A stretch of DNA of 64,000 nt from Mesorhabditis belari (taxonomy: Eukaryota; Nematoda; Chromadorea; Rhabditida; Rhabditidae): positions 1 through 64,000 of the forward strand of contig CAUEEP010000088.1 of the NCBI GenBank assembly GCA_958450365.1, in the 5' to 3' direction. This document shows positions 31,475 through 42,377 of the stretch, piece after piece; position 1 is the first letter of the stretch; the number at the start of each line of letters is the position of its first letter. The notes beneath the pieces were generated by a model, which was not told the DNA's origin, made no database searches, and was given only the letters and a program-made list of their open reading frames with translations. Both the position numbers and the translations under genes were made by a program.

Positions 31475-31606
31475 CACCCAACTGACGTTTTGCCGAGAGG
31501 CCCCCGGGGCTGGAGAGCATGCAGCAACCTTAGGGATCCAAGGCGGGGATAAGGTTGCTGCATGCTCTCTAGCCCCAGGGCCTCTCGGCAAAACGTCAGT
31601 TGGGTG
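31475..31606. repeat. long palindrome (foldback repeat), variant copy
   Basis: Arms 31475-31536 and 31549-31606. Same architecture and inner core (GAGAGCATGCAGCAACCTTA) as 29155-29291, but the outer bases have changed in step on both arms (CACCCAACTGACGTTTTGCC against the inverse at the other end). Compensated changes keep the pairing. Confidence 0.85.
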
Positions 31607-33488
31607 GTCGGGAGATAAGAAGGATCTTTCGACACTATTAGGAGAGGAAGACAAAACTTAGACAGAACTATAGACAGAAAGTTTAGTTTAGACAGAACAA
31701 AGTTGTTTTTCTCTCTGTGCATATCTTATTCTCTTATTGACTACGCTTTATTTCATGTCCTGAATTGTCCTGTTGATGAATTAATTAATGTCTTTTCTTT
31801 TTTATTTTCAAAGTTTAATTCGAATATTGTTCATTTTTCTCGTTCTTTATAAAAAATCTTCTTCTTTTGTCTTTATTATATTTAGCACATTTTTCTATTC
31901 ATCTGTGTTTGGATAAAAAACACTCGGATAAAAAACACGATTCATGGTCGCTTGATAAATCTTGATAAATAATAAATGATAATTTAGCGGAAGTTACATT
32001 CGATGTTTGTCCATATAAAATACCAAAATTATAACTATGAAGTGTTGACATTCCCAAGAATCGAAATCAAGCACCTTAGCCCGATTCTTGAGGCGCTCAG
32101 CTCAAAATTCTGCAATATTGAGCCGATCTGGAAGTCACACTCTATGTTTTGTGGCATATAAAATGTCAAAGTTACTTGATTTGTTCAAAAAACGAATTCC
32201 GGAGCTTCAACCGGTAAAGCGGCGCCGTAGGCGACGTCCTTGCTAGCCCGTGATGCGCGGTCGGGAAGTGACCTGCGTCACACCGTGTTTTTTTTATCGG
32301 CCCACCGCAGGTGCTCTGGGGAACCACGTGATGCGCCATTTCGTCCAGGATCATTGAAAAATAGCCGTCTTGATTTGCGCATTTTAAATCTTCTTTTGTG
32401 TTTTGTGCTATTTGTGTCCGTTATTGAAAAAAGCTTGTAAAAGGAATTTGAATAATAGAAACCCTTTTCATATAGAAATAAATGTGATTTTCATGATGTT
32501 TCATGAAAAACCATCCTCGACGAAGCAGGAACGAACTTGCATGCACCAGAGATCTGAAGACGAGATACGGATCAAAGAATTTAGTGTCCTGAGTTTCAGA
32601 ACGACCATTTCGAGTATTTGCTGCAAACCGACGAAAATTGAGATCACTGTTACAACAAATACTGGCAAAAGATCTCGGAAAGTGAGAAAATTAAACTGAA
32701 ATTTGAACTTCTTAATATAAGAGCTTTTGCTCCTATATCAAGCTCTTATAGCTCTTATATTAAGCTCTTATATTAAGCTCCTATATTAAATTCTTCTCAT
32801 TTCAGATGTTCCCTCTTTTTGGAAACAATCTTTAGTTACTCCCCTTCTCAAAAAATCTCCTAAAATCTACCAATATGCTAGTAAGATTCTCCAAAAAGGT
32901 GATCATTTTCAGGAAATGATCCAGATCTTTTGACCTATTGAATCTAGCCTATTCATGTGGGGTCGGAATCGAAAGCTCAATTGAACATTGATGAAACAAC
33001 TTCAAAATGTTTCGGATTTTCGATAAATTCGATTCGCCGACGCCCCCTCCGACACAAGGATTATCGAATATGTGCCAGGACGTGCGCGATCACCGGGTCG
33101 CCTCAAGTACACACCGAAACCACCAAAGAATCGCAAGTTTTTGGGAAAAATAACATATTTTCTGATTTTTTGACTTTTTTTCAAACTTCTTTTAGATTTT
33201 AAAGGCTTGATTCATGAGGCATTTTTTGCGCATTCAAGAATCAAAATCCGATCAGCCAAAAAAAGTCAAAGATCGGTAGTTGAATGATTTTTCACACAAA
33301 AACTAATTTTCGAGCTCGATTTCGAACTCTCTAAGCTCTCAAAAGGCTTAGAAAGTTCCAAAGAGCTCCAAAAAGGCTTAAAAAAAGCCTAAAAAGCTTC
33401 AAAAAAAAGCTTAGAAAGCTTCAAAAAAGCTTAGAAAGCTTCAAAAAGTCAACTTACACCCAACTTACATTGCTCGGTCAAGCCCGTG
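31607..33488. other. no intact gene; LINE fragment and simple repeats
   Basis: 32165-32365 is a GC-rich stretch (GGTAAAGCGGCGCCGTAGGC, CACCGCAGGTGCTCTGGGGA) of unknown nature. 32700-32790 is a tandem AGCTCTTATATTA-type repeat. 32803-32890 reads DVPSFWKQSLVTPLLKKSPK, which resembles the start of a non-LTR reverse transcriptase. 33325-33450 is an AAAGCTTAGAAAGCTTC-type simple repeat, related to 48830-48960. Nothing else is recognised. Confidence 0.4.
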
Positions 33489-33816
33489 TAATGAGCTCTC
33501 ATCAGGGCGAGCTTTTGTTAATGAAAGAAAATGTGCAGCTCACACTATGGCACGATAATTGGAAGGACTTCATGGATTGTGTGAAATTCTTCGTGAGGAG
33601 CAATCGTTTCAATGCTCATCTTCGCATTAAACTCTATGGCAATCAAGTGAGGAGGGGGATCTGAGATACGAGCAACTCACTGCTATCCTTCTTCAAGCTC
33701 ACATTCTGCTTGTTAAAAAGCAAGTATTTGCGGAGGATTACCAGATGCTTTACTTTCATCGGCCTCCACACGCTTTTCAGTATCGAATTGAGACCTCAAC
33801 AATTCTTATGAACTAG
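33489..33816 (+). pseudogene. F-box family fragment I (3' third)
   Basis: Starts within the gene at the codons for ELLLMKENVQLTLWHDNW and runs to the family stop region. A one-base loss near 33655 (GAGGAGGGGGATC where others have GAGGAGCGGGGATC) shifts the frame after GNQVRRG. It is followed by a full family 3' flank. Confidence 0.8.
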
Positions 33817-34440
33817 AGAAATACTTCTTTTGATCACCAAGTTGTGTAATTTCTTGATATGTGTCTCATTTTTTCAGGTTTTTCCTTCCAACCTTTTCGG
33901 ATTCTCTGACGATTTTACATCTAGATTAGGTAGTTTATTCGCTGTGAAATGTTTGCGCCTTTAAGAAAAAATGTGTTTAGATGTGACGAATAAATACTGT
34001 ACAATACGATAGATTGTCATACTATTGGTATAACACATCAAACTTCTCTTAAAGAGTGTGAACTTAGTACAGAGTCAAATCTTATCTGTGTGATCGAGAG
34101 GAAAGGCCTTCCAAAAATAAGTCCTTTATAATAAAAAAAACCCAAGAACCGACTTCCAACTTTCCGATTCGAATCCTGACGGAACCATTTGCTTGAATCC
34201 CTCAGTTTCATTCAATCTCTTTTCTCAAATTTTGGCTAGATTTTGGAACTTACAATCGTCTTTTTTAGATCTCTGACCCAGAAAAAGTTATGGGTCAAAA
34301 ACTCGACAAGGTTTTTCGAGGAGTTTCATTGTAAAAGTGAAACCGTTGCACCAAATTCCTTCATTTTCGTTGGGTTTCAGAATCAATTGCTAGGTAAGAT
34401 TTATCCATATTTTTTTGAGCAATCGATAACCCAATCAAAC
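33817..34440 (+). repeat. F-box 3' flank after fragment I
   Basis: Full family 3' flank, with AATAAA near 33989, AACTTCTCTTAAAGAGTGTG, the GGTTTTTCGAGGAGTTTCAT palindrome region and the CAGAATCAATTGCTAGGTAA end that also occurs at 10360-10390 inverted. Confidence 0.6.
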
Positions 34441-35794
34441 TCTATTTAGCAGCATTCGGAAGCCTGAAATCTTCACTACACGATGATATAAAAGTTATAA
34501 ATCATATTATCTCTGGAGAAAGTTATGAACCTTTAAAGCAGGCTACCCATTCCAAGCGTAGTCCTAAAATTCGGTACAGCTACTGTAGTCCGTTCGTTTC
34601 GCTGCACAAATGACTGTTCGCGCAAACGCTTATATTGAAGTAGTTTTACATGTGGTGAACTGATTACGTAAAGCTTTTACTGTTTTTTAACCTTCGGTTC
34701 TTTTCAGGCTATCCTTGGCACCAATCAAAGAGAAAACAATACTTCGTGAACCTTTCCGTGATTGAAAGGGTTTTTAAACTCCAAAGCCGCATTGTAAATC
34801 ACTGGGAAAGTATCAAAATGCCTTAATGAAGGCATTCGTTGAGTTTCAAGGCGAGTTTCCAGGCGATCAGATGAATTTTGCAGTCTGCCCGGCTAAGCTC
34901 TCCCCCCAGAATAACCGTAAAGATTCATAAATTCAATCCATTTTCGAATTGAAAGCCGTAAATTTCGGGAAATCCTGAAGAAAACGGGTCCGGGGAAACC
35001 ACTTTTTATCCAAAACAAGCCCAAGAAGTGACTAAAACGCGGATCGTGGCTAAGATTTGAGAAGATTGGGAAATTGAAAGAGTGCTTTGAAATTTTATGA
35101 AACAATAAAGACAAATCTCTGCTGTTGACCAATAGGCAAACCAACATAACGATAAAGATTGGGTAAGAATTGGGCTGACGACTCTTCCTTTGGTGTGCGG
35201 TGTTTAAGTCCACATTTTTCACATTGAGAAATGAACACATTGATGAGTTCTCTAAAACCGTGATAAATTTAAAAGAAAGGCATTTATGAAGTACCCAGCG
35301 GGGTACGAATTTAGCCTAACTTCCCCTAGGCCAAGTCGTGTTTTCAGAATTACGTCTAAGCCTTCTTGATGATCCATTTGTTTTGGCAAGTTGTCCGAAT
35401 TTTGCCCGTGATGGTAAAGTAAAGTAGTGGAAGGTTCGATTTGGATTGAGTAACTTCAACCTATGATTTAGACCCCTCTTTGTAATCAATTTCTAAAAAC
35501 TCAAATAGATTTAGAAAGACTATTTTTTAAGCTATTCAAATGTTATTTAAATTTGGAATTGCTCAACTTTAGAACAATCAAAAAGTAGCTTGAAATTAGG
35601 CTAAATTCGTACCCCCTCCCCGGACCTAGAGATACTCCCCGCCGGATATTCCACAAGCGCCAAATGAAACAGGTGGCGCTGACTTTGAGATACCATACCA
35701 AATCCTTCAATGATTTCCACATCAAACCGGTTCCGAAAAAAAAAGTAGCACAATGCTCAGTGATTGGATATTGGATAAAATCACTCACCTATCG
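34441..35794. repeat. repeat R2, inverted copy
   Basis: Reverse-complement match to about 9011-10335. It contains the part-conserved frame 35240-34893 (minus). Unlike the first copy it continues into a second partial R2 block (35270-35790) that overlaps the 28.0-kb repeat. Confidence 0.5.
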
Positions 35795-36121
35795 TGTAAG
35801 ATTTGACTGTAGTGTAAGTAGACACTTTTTAATGAAAGTTCGATATGTTATACCAATAGTGTAACATTTCGTTGTATTGTACAGTATTTATTCGTCACAT
35901 ATAATCACTTTTTTTTGACATAAAGAGGCAAACATTTTGCAGCGAATAAACTACTAGTCTATTTGTTAGTAAGAGAATCAGAAAAGGTTGAAATGAGAAA
36001 CTTGAGAAAATGAGACACATATCATGAAATTTCACAACCTGACGATCAAAAAAGCATTTCTCTAATTCATACAAATCGTTGAAGATGTTGAAGCTCACAG
36101 TGATACTGGTAGGTACTGATC
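35795..36121 (-). repeat. F-box 3' flank of copy J
   Basis: Family 3' flank on the minus strand, AATAAA at 35887-35892 (minus). Confidence 0.6.
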
Positions 36122-37087
36122 TCATAAGGAAAAGCGTATGGAGGCCGATGAAAGACGAGTCTTTCGTGATCTTCCCCCCAAAACTACTTGCCTCTTAACA
36201 AGCGGAATGTGAGCCTGAAGGAAGATAGAAGTCAGTTGCTCGTATCTCAGATCCCCGCTCCTCACTTGATCGCCATGAAATTTAATGATAAGACGAGCAT
36301 TGAAACGTTTGTTCCTCACGAAGAATTTCACACAATCCACGAAACTCTCCCAATTATCGTATGATAGCATGAACGAGACATCTCCTTTCATTAACGAAAG
36401 ATTTTCTTGGATAAGGTCAAAAGGAAAAGAGTCCAAACGGAGACGCTCACAGAGCGCCCAGCGATTCTCCATAAATCGCAGAATTTCACGATTAACGCCA
36501 CCAGAAACATCACGATTGCCACGTGGAAGAGTGATTCTAACCCTTCCGCACTCTTGGATCGAATTATACATTGAGAGCAGCGAGCGAGTGACGCCTGAAT
36601 CTCCATTGAATTCGAAGCCTACGTAGTCCAAAGGCTTTCCCTTATTAACTGGCAAAAACTTCTGGACATCAAATCTTGGGGAATCCGTCCTCTCCCGAAT
36701 ACAGCATATTTCCAAATCGGCAAAATGTGCGAGCTTTCGAAAAAGTCGCCCGTGAAGGGGACTCACTTGCCCAATCGCACCTCGTGCGTTCCTACCTGGG
36801 TCGCTCCGGAAAGAAAGCCAAATGTTAGCATCTTGTGATATACTGTGATATAACATGTGAATGCTAACCGCACTTGCCACAATTCGTCCGGTGGCCTCAT
36901 CGAAGTCCGCGTTGTACAGTTTCACTTGAAGACTTTTGAAATTTGACGGGATTGGCCCGCAAAATAGGACGAATGAGCGCAGATCGTGATTCACTTTCAG
37001 CAATTGAAGTGCCTCAAACGCCCTCAATTTATGCAGAATCCGTGTTTTGAGAAGAGACGGCAAAGAAGGGAAACTTTGGAAAGTCAT
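36122..37087 (-). CDS. F-box family protein, copy J (321 aa, shifted C-terminus)
   Basis: ATG at 37087 (MTFQSFPSLPSLLKTRILHK); the frame is open upstream to 37177. F-box-like residues 5-45. The variable block is YHSISQDANIWLSFRSDPGR. Conserved blocks are intact through RSGDLRYEQLTSIFLQAHIP. A one-base gain near 36180, in the stretch that reads GTAGTTTTGGGGGGAAG on the coding strand, shifts the frame so that the end reads GGRSRKTRLSSASIRFSL. The correct family frame (LVFHRPP) continues behind it. Closest relatives are copies K and C. Functionality is uncertain. A homopolymer sequencing error at the G-run is an alternative explanation. Confidence 0.75.
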   Translation of the reverse strand: MTFQSFPSLPSLLKTRILHKLRAFEALQLLKVNHDLRSFVLFCGPIPSNFKSLQVKLYNADFDEATGRIVASAVSIHMLYHSISQDANIWLSFRSDPGRNARGAIGQVSPLHGRLFRKLAHFADLEICCIRERTDSPRFDVQKFLPVNKGKPLDYVGFEFNGDSGVTRSLLSMYNSIQECGRVRITLPRGNRDVSGGVNREILRFMENRWALCERLRLDSFPFDLIQENLSLMKGDVSFMLSYDNWESFVDCVKFFVRNKRFNARLIIKFHGDQVRSGDLRYEQLTSIFLQAHIPLVKRQVVLGGRSRKTRLSSASIRFSL

Positions 37088-37270
37088 TGATTTCTTTTGT
37101 TTGGCAAAAAGTTGTTTGTAAGTTATAATGTATTTGGATGATTGGAGGACTAAAGGCGAGGAAAATGCCCGAGGCAAAGCAGCGCGAACGTAATTGGAGT
37201 CCTATTTTGCTTTCTCATTGAAAATTTCACATCTGCTCTCAGAATCAATAAGAGTGTGAAGATTACAGCT
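37088..37270 (-). repeat. 5' flank of F-box copy J
   Basis: Family 5' flank on the minus strand, with the CCTCCAATCATCCAAATACA inverse and TTCTGAGAGCAGATGTGAAA inverse motifs. Confidence 0.6.
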
Positions 37271-38026
37271 GTTTTTATTAATTTCTCCACAATTCGATCA
37301 TGTGGATAAGGTTACAGTACTCTCATTAGAGAAATTTGGTAGCTGAGTGATCTTATCCAATAATTAACTTGCAAAATTAACGCCTCAACCTACCCAGCCA
37401 ACACCTCAAAATTGGATAAAATCGCCCAGCTACCAAATTTCTCTAATGAGAGTACAGTAACTGGTCCATATCTAACTTCTTTGACCTCTTGGCTCTCCAA
37501 TGTGCTCCAGCTTACGCTATTAATGCCTCAACCTACCCAACTAACACCTCGAAATTGGATAAAATCACCCAGCTACCAAATTTTCCCAATGTAAGCCCTG
37601 TAACTTTATCCACATTGTGCAGAAATTTTCCTTCTCGATACCTCCTTAAAGTTAAGAGACCACGTCTATCAATTTCTGCAGCGAAACGAACGAACTACGG
37701 TAGCTGTACCGAATTTTAGGTCTACGCTAATCCGGGAAATTGAGACGAAAAGAACAACGGCATCTGTTTCATTAAACAGTGGCCCGGCTACAGTAACCCA
37801 GTCAGTGAATGAACAGTTGTAGATAGAGTAAAAGATGTATGAGCCAAGTATACGTCAATTCTCGAAGTGAACACAGAAAAGTTGCTTTGCCCTTCAAAAA
37901 AGAACAATAACGCCAATATGTAATTTCACGGTGGAAAGGAAAAATCGAGGATTCTTCCACGTCTGTGCCTTCCGGTCTCACTTTTGTCAATCCTTTTCCC
38001 TTTTCTTTGTCATTCACCGATTCCTT
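37271..38026. repeat. repeat R1 and an R3 fragment
   Basis: 37300-37860 is R1, partly in two tandem versions (ATTGGATAAAATC.CCCAGCTACCAAATT at 37410 and 37552). 37850-38026 is the unit that carries TCAATTCTCGAAGTGAACAC (also at 17100-17170 inverted, 56575, 61855, 63970). No gene. Confidence 0.5.
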
Positions 38027-38350
38027 GAAAACTATTATTTTTAATGCATTTATCTATAAACCCAGAGGACATAAATTTGAAAACTATTAAAAACAACTCT
38101 AAATAATGACGTAAAAAACCATTAAACGTAATAATCCATAGACAGAATTTCTGAATTTTTTGAAAACTATTATTTTTAATGCATTTATCTATAAGGACAT
38201 AAATTTGGAAACTTTTAAAAACAACTCTAAATAATGACGTAAAAAACCATTAAACGTAATAATCCATAGACAGAATTTCTGAATTTTTGAAAACTATTAT
38301 TTTTAATGCATTTATCTATAAACCCAGAGGACATAAATTTGGAAACTTTC
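38027..38350 (+). repeat. tandem repeat of a Tc1 arm, about 2.5 units
   Basis: A unit of about 125-135 bases (GAAAACTATTATTTTTAATG ... AATCCATAGACAGAATTTCT) occurs twice in full and a third time in part. The unit is the inner arm of the Tc1-like element at 23526. Unit 2 lacks the AACCCAGA bases of the others. Confidence 0.8.
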
Positions 38351-38745
38351 ATTAAAATCTCAAGTATATTACTTTTTTGTTCTATTTTTATATTTTTAAG
38401 CCTCTACTAATTTTTTTAACTTCTGTTTATAGATAGGCAGCAAGAAAGAGACTTCAACAGAGAAACGCGAAGATGTTGTACGAATGCACCAAAATGGACA
38501 GAAGCAGACGTTTATCTCTCGATCTCTTGGTCTTTCAAAGAGTACTGTATCAAAAACTTTAAAAAGATACGCTCGAACTGGAACAGCAAATGCTCATAAG
38601 CATACGGGAAAACACAGAAAGACGACAAAAGGAGATGGTTTGCAGATGAAAACTCTTTCAAAGGCTGATCCAAAGAAGTCATCGATCGAGATTTATGCCG
38701 ATTTGCCTGACAAAGTCAAAAAGGAAATTAGTTTAAAGACCGTAC
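38351..38745 (+). pseudogene. Tc1-like transposase, 5' fragment
   Basis: Same protein as at 24581 (minus): VVRMHQNGQKQTFISRSLGL, helix-turn-helix SLGLSKSTVSKTLKRYARTG, up to EISLKTVQRQL. The start codon is ATA (38431) instead of ATG. The element is cut at 38750, where a family 3' flank begins in mid-sequence. Confidence 0.8.
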
Positions 38746-39155
38746 AACGTCAACTCTCCTTAAAGAGTGTCAACTTACACTACAATCACATCTTACACTA
38801 TCGGTGTGATCGAGAAGAAAAACCCTCCAAAAACAAATCATTTTACACTAAAAAAAGCGACTTGCAACTCTCAGATTCGTATCCTGAATCAACCGTTCAC
38901 TTGATTTCTTTACTCCCAATTGATTTTTTGTCACAAGTTTTGGCTGAAATCTGGAAATGACAATGTTTTTAGGTCTCTAACCCGGAAAAGTGATGGGTCA
39001 AATATTGGTATACTTGGCTCATACGTCTTTTAGTCTGGCTATAGAAGACCGGCCTCGAATAGAAGACGGAGTCTAGGGGTGATTGAAAAAAAATAGAAGA
39101 CCGGTCTTCTATTCGAGTAAATACGGTACCTGTTTTTTTCGGCAAAGGCAAAGGC
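38746..39155 (+). repeat. F-box 3' flank fragment and a mini-MITE
   Basis: 38750-38990 is a family 3' flank fragment (ACTCTCCTTAAAGAGTGTCA onward). 39041-39128 is an 88-base mini-element with ATAGAAGACCGG ends and the ATACGGTA tip of the MITE at 1098. Confidence 0.55.
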
Positions 39156-39509
39156 GTAAATAACGAGACACTTTTCTTGAAAAAAAAGAGAGAGAAGAGA
39201 TTACCTACGCTTTTATGTCCTACAAAAAGTGATAACTAAAATATTATTTCTGATATTTTTTCCCTTGTTTTTGATCGTCCATATATATTGCTTTCACAGC
39301 TGAATTGCTGACGTTTGGAACTAACAAAGGTACCCGTGATTTGGACAGTCTTATTGATTCTATCTTATTGAGGGCAGATGTGAAATTTTCAAAGAGAAGG
39401 CAAAATATGACTCCAATTACGTTCGCGCGCTGCTTTGCTTCGGGCATTTTCCTCGCCTTTAGTCCTCCAATCATCCAATACATAACTTTTTCCCTAACAA
39501 AAAGAATTC
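39156..39509 (+). repeat. 5' flank of F-box copy K
   Basis: Most complete family 5' flank: GAGAGAAGAGATTACCTACG, the TTTTTGATCGTCCATATATA stretch, ACCCGTGATTTGGACAGTCT, and CTCCAATCATCCAATACATA. Confidence 0.6.
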
Positions 39510-40532
39510 ATGACTTTCCAAAGCTTCTCTTCTTTGCCGTCTCTTCTCAAAACACGGATTCTGCATAAATTGAGGGCGTTTGAGGCACTTCAATTGCTGG
39601 AAGTGAATCACGATCTGCGCTCATTCGTCCTATTTTGCGGGCCTATCCCTTCAAATTTCGAACGTGTTGAAGTGGAGCTGTACAACGCGAAAATAGATGA
39701 GGACAACGGACGAATTGTGGCAAGTGCGATTGGTATTCAGATGTTATATCACATTATATCACAAGATGATAACATTTGGCTTTCTTTTTTTAGCGAGCGA
39801 AGTAGGTACGCACGAGGTGCGATTGTGCAAGTGAGTCCCCTTCACGGGCGACTTTTTCGAAAGCTTGCACATTTCGTCAAATTGGAAATAAGCTGCATTG
39901 AAACCAGCTTTACCAGGAGTTACCCAAAATTTGATGTCCAGAAGTTTTTGCCACTTAATAAGGGAAAGCCTTTGGACTACGTAGGCTTCGAATTCAAGGG
40001 AGATTCAGGCGTCACTCGCTCGCTGCTCTCAATGTATAATACAATCCAATTGTGCAAAGGCGTGAGAATGACTTTTCCAGATGGCAATCGTGATGTTTCT
40101 GGTGACGTTAATCGTAAAATTCTGCGATTTATGGAGAATCGCTGGGTGCTCTGTGAGTTTCTCCATTTGGAATTTCTTCGTTTTGACCTTATCCAAGAAA
40201 ATCTTTCGTTAATGAAAGAAGATGTCTCGTTCATGCTATCATACAATAATTGGGAGAGTTTCGTGGATTGTGTGAAATTCTTCGTGAGGAGCATTCGTTT
40301 CAATGCTTGGCTTTCCATTGAATTTCATGGCGATCAAGTGAGGAGCGGGGATCTGAGATACGAGCAACTGACTTCTATCTTCCTTCAGGCTCATATTCCG
40401 CTTGTTAAGAAGAAAGTACTTGGGGAGGATCACGAAAGCCTCGTCTTTCATCGGCCTCCACACGCTTTTCCTTATGACATCAGTATCTACAAGTATCACT
40501 GTGAGCTTCAGCATTTTCAACAATTTGTATGA
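39510..40532 (+). CDS. F-box family protein, copy K (340 aa)
   Basis: Intact single-exon gene, ATG 39510. F-box-like residues 5-45 (LPSLLKTRILHKLRAFEALQ). The variable block is YHIISQDDNIWLSFFSERSR. Then SPLHGRLFRKLAHFVKLEIS, a three-residue insertion TRS before YPKFDVQKFLPL, GDSGVTRSLLSMYNTIQLC, NLSLMKEDVSFMLSYNNWES and FHRPPHAFPYDISIY, ending HFQQFV. The C, J, K subtype is marked by KPLDYVGFEF and EDVSFMLSY. It is an inferred SCF adaptor with unknown substrate. Confidence 0.85.
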   Translation: MTFQSFSSLPSLLKTRILHKLRAFEALQLLEVNHDLRSFVLFCGPIPSNFERVEVELYNAKIDEDNGRIVASAIGIQMLYHIISQDDNIWLSFFSERSRYARGAIVQVSPLHGRLFRKLAHFVKLEISCIETSFTRSYPKFDVQKFLPLNKGKPLDYVGFEFKGDSGVTRSLLSMYNTIQLCKGVRMTFPDGNRDVSGDVNRKILRFMENRWVLCEFLHLEFLRFDLIQENLSLMKEDVSFMLSYNNWESFVDCVKFFVRSIRFNAWLSIEFHGDQVRSGDLRYEQLTSIFLQAHIPLVKKKVLGEDHESLVFHRPPHAFPYDISIYKYHCELQHFQQFV

Positions 40533-41039
40533 ATTAGAGAAATGCTTTTTTTGATCGTCAGGTTGTGAAATTTCATGATATGTGTCTCATTTTTTCAGGT
40601 TTTTTCTTTCAACCTTTTCTCATTGTCTTACGTTTGATGTGTTACACGCTTTTCATTGTCAAATTAACACCTCCAACGATCCGTATGAACTAGAGAAATA
40701 CTTTTTTGACTCACCAAGTTGTGTGATTTTATGGTATATGTCTCATTTTCTCAACTTAGCTCATTTCAGCCTTTTCTGATTCTCTTATTTTCCTTTTCTG
40801 ATTCTCTGATTCTCGGATTTAACATCTAGATTAGGTAGTTTATTCGCTTCGAAATGTTTGCCTCTTTAAGACCAAAAACGTGATATATGTGACGAATAAA
40901 TACAATGGTTTTTTTAGATCTCTAACCCAGAAAAAGTGATGCGTCAAAAACCTCGCAAGGTTTTTCGAGGATTACCATTGTAAAATTGAAAACTCTGTAC
41001 CGAATTCCTTCATTTTGCTTTTTTTCAGGTTTATTCCAT

Positions 41040-42377
41040 AGTAATAATTCATAGACAGGACTCTACTGCTGAACTTTTTGAAAACTATTATTTTTAATGC
41101 ATTTATCTATAAACCCAGAGGACATAAATTTGGAAACTTTTAAAAACAACTCTAAATAATGACGTAAAAAACCATTAAACTTCTAAATTAAAACAAAAAC
41201 AAACAAATCAATTCAATATTTTGTGGAAGATCCTTTAGAATCAATGATAGTCTGGCACCGAGCGCTCATCGAAGCGACCAAGTTGTCGATGGTTGTTGTT
41301 TGAATTTCCAGCCATTTCTTAGCCAAAGGCTCGAATTTTTCCTTAAGATTATGGCTCTGAACGCCTGACAGACTCTCTCCAGAACTTCCTATAGATGTTC
41401 AATATGGTTTAAATCAGAACTCTGGCTCGGCCATTCCATAAAATAATTCCTTCCTTCTGAAACCAGTCCTTTACAAGCCGCGAAGTATGTTTGTCCTGTT
41501 GAAAAGAAAGTTGGAAGGTATCAACTGGAGGGCACTCAACTGGAGGTAAGCTTATGTTTCGATAAAATGTCCAAGCAAGCACGTTTGTCTATAATTCCAT
41601 CAGTGCATTTTAATGGGATCATTCCATAAGCTGAAATATACCATGAGATATACCATTGTTGGGCCGTCCAATATCGATGCCCTTCTGTGAATTTGCTCCG
41701 AAGCTTGCGAATCTTTGCAGAGATCAGTGGCTTATGAGCAGGGCGTCGACCAAAAAATCCAAATCCGCGTAAACGACGTTGTACTGTCTTTGAACTAATT
41801 TCCTTTTTGACTTTGTCAGGCAAATCCGCGTAAATCTCGAGCGATGACTTCTTTGGATCAGCCTTTGAACGAGTTTTCATCTGCAAACCATCTCGTTTTG
41901 TCGTCTTTTTGTGTTTTCCCGTATGCTTATAAACATTTGCTGTTCCAGTTCGAGCGTTTCTTTTTAAAATTTTTGATACAGTACTCTTTGAAAGGCCAAG
42001 AGATCGAGCGATAAATGTCTGCTTCTGCCTATTTTGGTGCATCCATACAACATCTTCGCGTTTCTCTGTTGAAGTCTCTCTCTTGCTGCCCATCTATAAA
42101 AAAAGTTAAAATAATTAGTAGAGGTTTAAAAAGATAAAAATAGAACAAAAAAGTAATATACTTGAGATTTTTTGAAATTTTCCAAATTTATGTCCTCTGG
42201 GTTTATAGATAAATGCATTAAAAATAATAGTTTTCAAAAAATTCAGAAATTCTGTCTATGGATTATTACGTACTTTTTATGGCTACATATTTTCGCTAGT
42301 AAACATAACGTATCAGATTTTACTAAGAAAATTTTTTTAGAAAAAACAAAAGTTTCCAAAATTATGTCCGCGACTGT
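41040..42377 (-). mobile_element. Tc1-like transposon, duplicate copy
   Basis: Copy of 23526-24863 inside the duplication, including the same truncated left arm and the internally deleted transposase (start 42093, minus). The match of these defects shows that the transposon was already dead before the duplication. Confidence 0.8.
41222..42093 (-). pseudogene. Tc1-like transposase, duplicate of 23710-24581
   Basis: The DNA-binding half (42093-41536) translates identically to the first copy. One A fewer near 41504 alters the frame of the downstream remnant that includes the third-aspartate motif. Confidence 0.8.

Noticed and set aside
29155..31606. CRISPR-like array from repeated palindromes
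   Set aside because: Irregular spacing, no uniform spacers, eukaryotic context.
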